DNA of 64,000 bases, taken from contig NZ_JAFMOF010000008.1 of the NCBI RefSeq assembly GCF_017349075.1, positions 37,139 to 101,138 of the forward strand, given 5' to 3'. This document shows positions 59,077 to 64,000 of the stretch, piece after piece. Numbering within the stretch: position 1 is the first letter of the stretch; the number at the start of each line of letters is the position of its first letter. The notes under the pieces are model-generated. The model saw only the letters and a program-made list of their open reading frames with translations. It did not search any database and was not told the origin of the DNA. A program made the translations under genes and the position numbers. This DNA comes from Streptomyces triculaminicus. GTDB taxonomy: Bacteria > Actinomycetota > Actinomycetes > Streptomycetales > Streptomycetaceae.

Positions 59077-59285
59077 GCCCCCTCACGCTAGGGAGGACAT
59101 GATCTTCGCTCCAGGGTGTGCGCTCCCCAATGCAGGCTACGGATCTCCCCCGGGCCAAACGGAGGGTAGCCCCCGGGCCGGGGCGTAGCGTGTCCGGCTT
59201 CCGTCTTCGTGCCTGTCGCGGGCAGCGCATAGCCTGAGCGCCCACTGGTGACGATTCGCCACCACCGAGCTTGGGGGGACCTTCC

Positions 59286-59777
59286 ATGCGACACGTCATA
59301 CCCCGCTCTTCTCTGCGCCGCGCCGCCGCCCTGGCCACCCTCGCGGCCGCCCTCGGCCTGGGCCTTGCCGCCCCGGCCCAGGCGAGCCCCGGCCCCGTAC
59401 CGCCGCTGAGCGCCCAGGAACAGGCTCTGCTCACCTCCGGCGTGCCGAAGATCGTCGAGCTGGACCCGGCCACCGGCAGAATCGTCTCCGTCAAGGAGTC
59501 GGGCCGGACCACCGATCCGGCCATCGACCGGCACAACTACTGCAACTCAGGTGACGGGTGCTTCTACAGCGGCCGTATCCCCTATGCCAACCAGGGCTTC
59601 TACGGTTCCCGGGGCATCTCCTACGGCAACTGGCCCTACCGCAGCGCCTACGACACCGGCAACTACACCGCGACAGCATGCTGGACAAGTGCCTGCACCT
59701 CGCGGCCCCTGCCCCCGAACACCTACGCGCACTTCAGCGGCGCCCTCGTGACCGGGACGTCCTTCCAGATCCACTGA
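59286..59777 (+). CDS. Secreted peptidase-inhibitor-like protein
   Basis: 163 residues from ATG 59286. Signal MRHVIPRSSLRRAAALATLAAALGLGLAAPAQA. A propeptide-like segment (VPPLSAQEQALLTSGVPKIVELDPATGRIVSVKES) precedes a Tyr/Gly/Asn-rich domain with CNSGDGCFYSGRIPYANQGFYGSRGISYGNWPYRSAYDTGNYTATACWTSAC. The pattern of CxxGDxCxY followed by YxxxxFYGxxG recalls small secreted Streptomyces proteins of the peptidase-inhibitor I36-like (beta/gamma-crystallin) type. Divergent from the protease; a link is possible but unproven. Confidence 0.7.
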   Translation: MRHVIPRSSLRRAAALATLAAALGLGLAAPAQASPGPVPPLSAQEQALLTSGVPKIVELDPATGRIVSVKESGRTTDPAIDRHNYCNSGDGCFYSGRIPYANQGFYGSRGISYGNWPYRSAYDTGNYTATACWTSACTSRPLPPNTYAHFSGALVTGTSFQIH

Positions 59778-59852
59778 GCCGGACTCCTCGGCCCATCGGC
59801 CTTGAGCGACGGCGCCACGGCTTCGCCGATTCGGTCCGCATGAAGGTCCGAG

Positions 59853-59920
59853 TCAGAGACGGCCCAGGCGGGCCGCCAGGAGTGCGATGTCATCCGCGGA
59901 GGCGGCCGGGCGGATGGTCT
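59853..59920 (-). pseudogene. Tail of a SpoIIE-type PP2C phosphatase
   Basis: The minus strand reads TIRPAASADDIALLAARLGRL then TGA, which matches the C-terminal motif DDIALLVARLGRL of Streptomyces SpoIIE-domain PP2C phosphatases. Nothing upstream extends it before the next gene's stop at 59937. Only about 20 codons remain of a gene normally of several hundred. A clear deletion remnant. Confidence 0.6.
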
Positions 59921-59936
59921 GCCTCCGCGGTGCGTC

Positions 59937-60470
59937 TCAGTCCCTGATCAGAGGCTCGTAGGGCTCGTCCTCCGGGGTGAAGACGAGGACGAAGTTCTCT
60001 CCTGCCCCGAGGGCCACCTCCCGCAAGCGGGCCAGAGCGTCCCCTTCGGTGGGAAGCGTGAGGCCAAGGGCTTCGGCGGCACGGTCCCGTTGGGCTGCGA
60101 GGTCCGGCGCGTCCTCCAGGTACTCGGCCGCGAGCTTGCGGCTTTCCTCCGCGGTGAACGTCTGACAGTCGCGCCACCAGGGGGCGACGAGCAGAAGCCG
60201 CAGGAGTTCGGGCAGGCCGATCGCGATGAGTGCCGCGCGTCCTTCGGAGTCGGCGTACAGGACGGGTCGTTCTTCGCCGCCTTCACCGCAGAAGAAGAAG
60301 GTGCCCCCGGCACCACCGCCCGCGAAACCCTCCAACGCGGCGCCCGAGGCGAGGTGGACCTCCTCGCCGTGGTCGCCTCGGTCGAGGTCGAAGTCGCCCG
60401 GCCAGGCAAGAAAACGGGCAGCTTCGTCCTGTGCGCGGATGGCAGTGATCAACGATTCCACGCATGGCAC
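59937..60470 (-). CDS. Hypothetical acidic protein, SUKH-like in appearance
   Basis: 177 residues, MPCVESLITAIRAQDEAARFLAWPGDFDLDRGDHGEEVHLASGAALEGFAGGGAGGTFFFCGEGGEERPVLYADSEGRAALIAIGLPELLRLLLVAPWW..., acidic, cytosolic. The layout of a short helix, then FDLDRGD..., GGGAGGTFFFCG and an EGRAALIAIGLPELLRLL block is that of SMI1/KNR4 (SUKH) or related immunity-like proteins. Family not certain. No toxin gene is adjacent. Confidence 0.7.
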   Translation of the reverse strand: MPCVESLITAIRAQDEAARFLAWPGDFDLDRGDHGEEVHLASGAALEGFAGGGAGGTFFFCGEGGEERPVLYADSEGRAALIAIGLPELLRLLLVAPWWRDCQTFTAEESRKLAAEYLEDAPDLAAQRDRAAEALGLTLPTEGDALARLREVALGAGENFVLVFTPEDEPYEPLIRD

Positions 60471-60574
60471 CGTAGTACCTGTTTGCGATCCGCAGGCGAC
60501 CCGGGCCTGAGGGGGCTACGGAGCTACGGAGCTCGTCACTCATGCGTTCTCCAGCTCGCGGGCCGGCCGCGATC

Positions 60575-60745
60575 TCCTGCGCCGAGGCCGGCCAGACGAC
60601 CGGGTCGCCCCGCTCGGTGACCACTTCCGTGCTGCCGCGGGTCGGATAGAGGTCGGTGACCGTGGCCATCATCACCCCACCTGCGTGAGCAGCGGGTAGG
60701 CCCCGCTCGCGTCGTTGACCTCACGGCTACGGGCGACGGGCCGAC
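60575..60745 (-). pseudogene. ectD: Remnant of ectoine genes: ectC tail and ectD head
   Basis: The minus strand reads GRPVARSREVNDASGAYPLLTQVG then TGA (60672-60674), resembling the end of ectoine synthase EctC (NPPVTGREVHDENGVYPLLT). Overlapping it is ATG ATG GCC, giving MATVTDLYPTRGSTEVVTERGDPVVWPA, the characteristic N-terminus of ectoine hydroxylase EctD (DLYPTRG...QDPVVW). The similarity stops after about 30 residues. The native ectC-ectD junction survives but both gene bodies are gone. The same family resemblance is seen on both sides, so chance is unlikely. Confidence 0.6.
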
Positions 60746-61452
60746 CGCCCGGGATGGCGACGCGCACCCGCGCCCCGCTTGGCCCGCTCCCGCCCCATAC
60801 GGCACTTCCGCCACCGCTGAACGAGGCACAGGCGCGTCGCCGGTTGCAGGCCAACATCCGGGCACTTACCGTGACATTCCGGAACTTTACGTAAAGCATC
60901 GAGGTGGCGGTGGGCACTCCATTCCCCCAGGATCCGGCCGTGGCTCCGGAAAGGCGCAGCACCCTCCAAGGCCACTTCCCTGTGGCCGAGGACGGGGTCG
61001 CCCCGGCCTTCGCCCTCTGCAGCAGATACCCGCCCCGGGCATGACTCCCCCCGCATGGCAGTGGGTCGCATTCACCCTGACGGCGCTCACGGGGTTGTCG
61101 GCACAACCGGCACCGGCCCACGCTGCCCATGCGACCACCTGCCCGGCCGTCCAACAACACCTCGCAAAAACCAATGTCAGTTACAAACTGATTTTTGACC
61201 AGCATCCTTCGGATTGAGCGCGCCGGCGGCACGGAACGCCGCCCGGCACTCGGCCACCGCATCCCGGTAGGTGGTCATCGGGTCGCCGTCGAGCGTGTCC
61301 TGGCCCAGGTTCGCCATGACCCCATCGTCAAGGTCCAGGACGGACGGCGAACCCGGGGCATGAGGCTCGGGGCCCGCCGGGTGGCTCGCTCTCCCCCGCA
61401 CGCGCCACGGCGGGCAGGGGGAGAGCGCCTCGTCGCCTGTCCTTGTCGGTCG
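60746..61452. other. Decayed stretch between ect remnant and glycosidase
   Basis: No intact gene. It may hold one small ORF (61041-61217 plus, see separate entry) and a minus-strand coding-like run at about 61177-61317 (MANLGQDTLDGDPMTTYRDAVAECRAAFRAAGALNPKDA), which overlaps it and may be a gene stub. The region is a patchwork of unrelated pieces. Confidence 0.4.
61041..61217 (+). CDS. Possible 58-residue secreted peptide
   Basis: ATG 61041 to TGA 61217, MTPPAWQWVAFTLTALTGLSAQPAPAHAAHATTCPAVQQHLAKTNVSYKLIFDQHPSD. It has a plausible signal peptide, but the last codons are AT-rich and unlike the region's usual codons. May be a truncated exported protein. Confidence 0.35.
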   Translation: MTPPAWQWVAFTLTALTGLSAQPAPAHAAHATTCPAVQQHLAKTNVSYKLIFDQHPSD

Positions 61453-64000
61453 TTACGAGACGGTCAGCTCGGCAATACCCGTGCGGGACTTGGCGTTGGC
61501 CCCACCGCGGACGACCACGCGTACGTACCGCGCGGGCACCGCCCCGCCGCTGACGCTGTCGGCGGCGGCATCGCGCCAGTGCCGGCCGTCGAGGGAGAGC
61601 TGGACGTTGTACGAGGTGGGTGCGGGGCCGCTCCAGACGGGGGTGGTCTTGGTGACGCGTACGGCCTTGCCGAGGTCGGTGGTCAGTTCGCCGTTCGGAC
61701 CGTCGGGGATCCAGGCCGTGGCCGGGTTGCCGTCGACGGCTGCGGCCGCGTACATACCGGGTTCTTCGGAGGAGGCGGTGACAGTGGTGCAGCGGCCATG
61801 TTGTCCAGTGGAGCAGTCGGGGCGGCGGGTTTCGAGGACCAGGGCGGTCTTGGTGAGGATCCGTTCGCCCTTCGGGGTGTCGAGGGTCATGGGCGCGCCG
61901 TCGGTGAGCCGCACGGTGGTGTCGTGGGCGCCGATCTCGATGTCGTACGTGCGGCCCTGCCAGTGCAGGCCGCGCAGGGTGACGCCGCGGCCGAGTTGCG
62001 GGGGCAGCGTCGGGTCGAGGTGGAGCCGGTCCTCGCGCATGCGCATGCCGGTCAGGCCGTTGGTGAAGATCTGCAGGAAGCCGCCCTTGCCGGTGAGGAA
62101 GTCGTGGGCGGGCGTGCCGGCCAGGGGGTCCTCGGCGCCCGCCTTGGCGCCGCGGGCCTCGGAGAACTGGGCGAAGGGTCCGCGTACGAACGGCCTGATG
62201 GAGCGTTGCAGGTAGGTGTACGTCGAGCAGCCCGGTTCGCCCGTGCCGGCGGCGGCGATGGCGTGGACCGAGTCCGTCATGGCGGGGCCGTCGGGGTCGG
62301 TGCGCTGGGCGTAGTAGTCGAGGGTGCTGGTCGCGGCGCCCTGGGGCATCGGCCACTCCAGGGGGTACATCAGCAGGACCGTGTCGGCCTGTTTGATCTT
62401 GCTGCCCGAGTAGCCGTCGTACTGCTGGAAGACCTTGCGTTGTGTGTCGTAGGGGATGCGGATCCGGTCGGCGATCGCCGTCCACTCCCGCGGGGCGCGC
62501 TCGCCCAGCAGTTGTGCGGCACGGGTGGCGTTGCGCAGGGCGGTGACGGCTCCGGCGTTGGTGAAGACGGCGTCGTCGACGCCATTGCTGTACTCGTCGG
62601 GCCCGGCGGTGTCCTTGATGGAGTAGCTGCCGTCCGTGTTGCGGCTGACCCTGCCGGCCCAGAACTCGGCTATGCCCTTCATCACCGGCCAGCCGCGCTC
62701 GCGCAGCCAGTGGGTGTCGCCGGTGGCGAGGTAGTACTGCCAAGTGGCGAGGGATATGTCCGACTGGAGGTGGATCTGGGTGCGGCAGTGGGGCGGGTCG
62801 ACGCTGTGGCACTCCTGGGCCAGGTCGCCCTTGCTGCCGCTGTTCCAGGGGTAGAAGAGGCCCTGGTAGCCGAGCTTGCGCGCGTTTTCCCGGGCTCCCG
62901 GGAGGGTCCGGTACCGGTACTCGACGACGGTCTTGGCGAGGTCGGGTGCGGTGGCCAGTAGGGCCGGGTACATCCAGGTCTCGGCGTCCCAGAACACGAG
63001 GCCGGCGTAGTTGTCGCTGGTCAGCCCGGCGGGGGCGATGCTGTTGGCCGCGCCCTTGCGGGTGCTGGACAGCAGCCCGTACTGGGCGGAGCGCGCCCAT
63101 GCCTGCAGTTCGCGCTGCCCTGGCACCTCGATGTCGGAGCGCCACAGCCGGGCCCAGGCCGCGGTGTGGGCGCGCAGCAGCCTGTCCCATCCTTGCCGGG
63201 CGGCGCGCTGTGAGGTGGTGGTGGCGTCCTGGCGGGGCGCGTGCGACGTCAGGGCGGTGTCGACGCCTACGTACTTGGTGAGTTCGTAGGCGTGGCCCTT
63301 GCGGACGGGGAAGGTGAGGGATTGCCGTGCGCTCAAGTCCCTTTCTTCGTTGGCGGCTTGGGGCTTGGTTGCACGTACGTCGTGCCCGGCCCGGAGGGTG
63401 GAGGCGACGGCACCGTCGGTGTTCGTGCCGTCGGTGCGGAAGGCCACGTCCATGGTCCGGCCGTCGCGGCCGGACCCCGTGGTGCGGTCGCCGCCGCCGG
63501 TCTGGCGGATGCGCCGGGCGCCGCGTCCGTCTAGCACGTCGGTGACGGTGGCTTCGCCGCTCCAGCGCGGCGTCATGCTCAGCCGTACGGCGCCTGTGTG
63601 CGGGTCGTCGCGGTCGGCCAGTACCTCGTAGACCAGGTCGGTCTTGCGCCCGTCGGCGGCGGTCCAGGTCAGGGACGTCCGGACGATGCCGCAGTGCAGG
63701 AAGAGGACCTGACGATATCCGGATATTCGACCCGACTTCGTCAAAGAGTTGAAGGTATCGCTGTGTTCGCCGCCGGTGCCGACGGTGAGCCCGGTCCAGG
63801 TGGGCAGGGCGGCGACGGCCTGCCGGTCCGCGGCGGTCTGCTGGTTGTGCGCATAGAGCCCGGACACGAACGAGCCGTCGTAGCTCGGGGTGAAGAGCGG
63901 CCAGCCGGTCTTGGCGTCGCTGTCGGTGTAGCCGGCGCCGTTGGGCGGTACGCGCTGCCCCAGGTAGCCGTTGCCGACGTAGGCGTGGTGGGTGTCGTCG
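61453..64000 (-). CDS. Secreted GH65-type glycosidase (acid-trehalase-like), 5' end outside window
   Basis: At least 848 residues; the frame is open to the right edge, with DDTHHAYVGNGYLGQRVPP at its visible start, so the N-terminus including any signal is missing. GH65/ATH1-like features: FVGNGYLG, the (alpha/alpha)6 barrel with GLVFWDAETWMYPALL, and KDTAGPDEYSNGVDDAVFTNAGAV containing the general-acid Glu. After about residue 760 comes a C-terminal F5/8-type (CBM32-like) domain: AAAAVDGNPATAWIPDGPNGELTTDLGKAVRV...YVRVVVRGG. Probably hydrolyses trehalose, kojibiose or related disaccharides outside the cell. Confidence 0.85.
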   Translation of the reverse strand, partial: DDTHHAYVGNGYLGQRVPPNGAGYTDSDAKTGWPLFTPSYDGSFVSGLYAHNQQTAADRQAVAALPTWTGLTVGTGGEHSDTFNSLTKSGRISGYRQVLFLHCGIVRTSLTWTAADGRKTDLVYEVLADRDDPHTGAVRLSMTPRWSGEATVTDVLDGRGARRIRQTGGGDRTTGSGRDGRTMDVAFRTDGTNTDGAVASTLRAGHDVRATKPQAANEERDLSARQSLTFPVRKGHAYELTKYVGVDTALTSHAPRQDATTTSQRAARQGWDRLLRAHTAAWARLWRSDIEVPGQRELQAWARSAQYGLLSSTRKGAANSIAPAGLTSDNYAGLVFWDAETWMYPALLATAPDLAKTVVEYRYRTLPGARENARKLGYQGLFYPWNSGSKGDLAQECHSVDPPHCRTQIHLQSDISLATWQYYLATGDTHWLRERGWPVMKGIAEFWAGRVSRNTDGSYSIKDTAGPDEYSNGVDDAVFTNAGAVTALRNATRAAQLLGERAPREWTAIADRIRIPYDTQRKVFQQYDGYSGSKIKQADTVLLMYPLEWPMPQGAATSTLDYYAQRTDPDGPAMTDSVHAIAAAGTGEPGCSTYTYLQRSIRPFVRGPFAQFSEARGAKAGAEDPLAGTPAHDFLTGKGGFLQIFTNGLTGMRMREDRLHLDPTLPPQLGRGVTLRGLHWQGRTYDIEIGAHDTTVRLTDGAPMTLDTPKGERILTKTALVLETRRPDCSTGQHGRCTTVTASSEEPGMYAAAAVDGNPATAWIPDGPNGELTTDLGKAVRVTKTTPVWSGPAPTSYNVQLSLDGRHWRDAAADSVSGGAVPARYVRVVVRGGANAKSRTGIAELTVS

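Overview
The window is typical Streptomyces chromosome: very high G+C, strong third-position GC, GTG starts, GGAG-type ribosome sites, Tat and Sec exported proteins, SigE-family sigma, AfsR/SARP, MpaB and ABC-F genes. It contains no canonical tRNA, no rRNA, no CRISPR array and no large biosynthetic cluster. It reads as an accessory or arm-like region: one complete IS110-family element, many single genes of unrelated function, many secreted proteins, several gene stubs and several putative frameshifts.

Layout. 0.2-3.0 kb: a secreted repeat protein, then a small gene cut in two by an IS110-family element. 3.1-5.2 kb: a Ro60/TROVE protein gene (rsr) preceded on the same strand by three tandem structured RNAs. 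Two of these carry a circularly permuted tRNA-like fold and all three share a 5' element, as expected for bacterial Y RNAs. 5.3-19.4 kb: methyltransferases, a mutually truncated TetR/SDR pair, an erythromycin-esterase-like gene with its signal peptide out of frame, LysR, an MpaB-like oxygenase, a SigE-family sigma with a probable partner, a NucA/NucB-type nuclease (also frame-split) and acetyltransferases. 19.5-27.5 kb: an ABC-F gene behind a leaderless mini-ORF, a sulfotransferase, an exported carbonic anhydrase, a chloramphenicol-phosphotransferase-like kinase, a metallo-beta-lactamase-fold hydrolase and an alpha/beta hydrolase.

27.6-32.5 kb: a compact four-gene operon encoding a winged-helix-like protein, a Cas4/RecB-type PD-(D/E)XK nuclease with a probable Fe-S cysteine set, an unknown protein, and an SF1 helicase. 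This is a strong candidate nucleic-acid-processing or defence system. 32.5-45.1 kb: housekeeping-like singletons (PhyH oxygenase, Tat-exported deaminase, Fic protein, MerR plus hydrolase, TetR plus membrane and SRPBCC proteins, a frameshifted serine hydrolase, an NmrA-like reductase) and a junction between two decayed genes.

45.2-48.4 kb: two tandem, translationally coupled paralogues, each a PfkB-type kinase fused to a C-terminal TIR-like domain of the CBASS Cap12 type. They resemble an NAD-targeting immune pair, and the likely catalytic Glu is kept in one and replaced by Gln in the other. 49.5-54.7 kb: a 1012-residue SARP/STAND regulator and a NERD-nuclease/UvrD-like helicase fusion, another defence-type protein. 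55-64 kb: a solute-binding protein, a tripeptidyl-aminopeptidase-like protease, small secreted proteins, a patch of stubs (phosphatase tail, ectoine genes ectC/ectD), and a GH65-type secreted glycosidase running off the right edge.

The three most interesting systems are the Ro60/Y-RNA locus, the tandem PfkB-TIR pair and the nuclease-helicase operon. Assignments come from reading motifs and context by eye; no database search or folding program was run.
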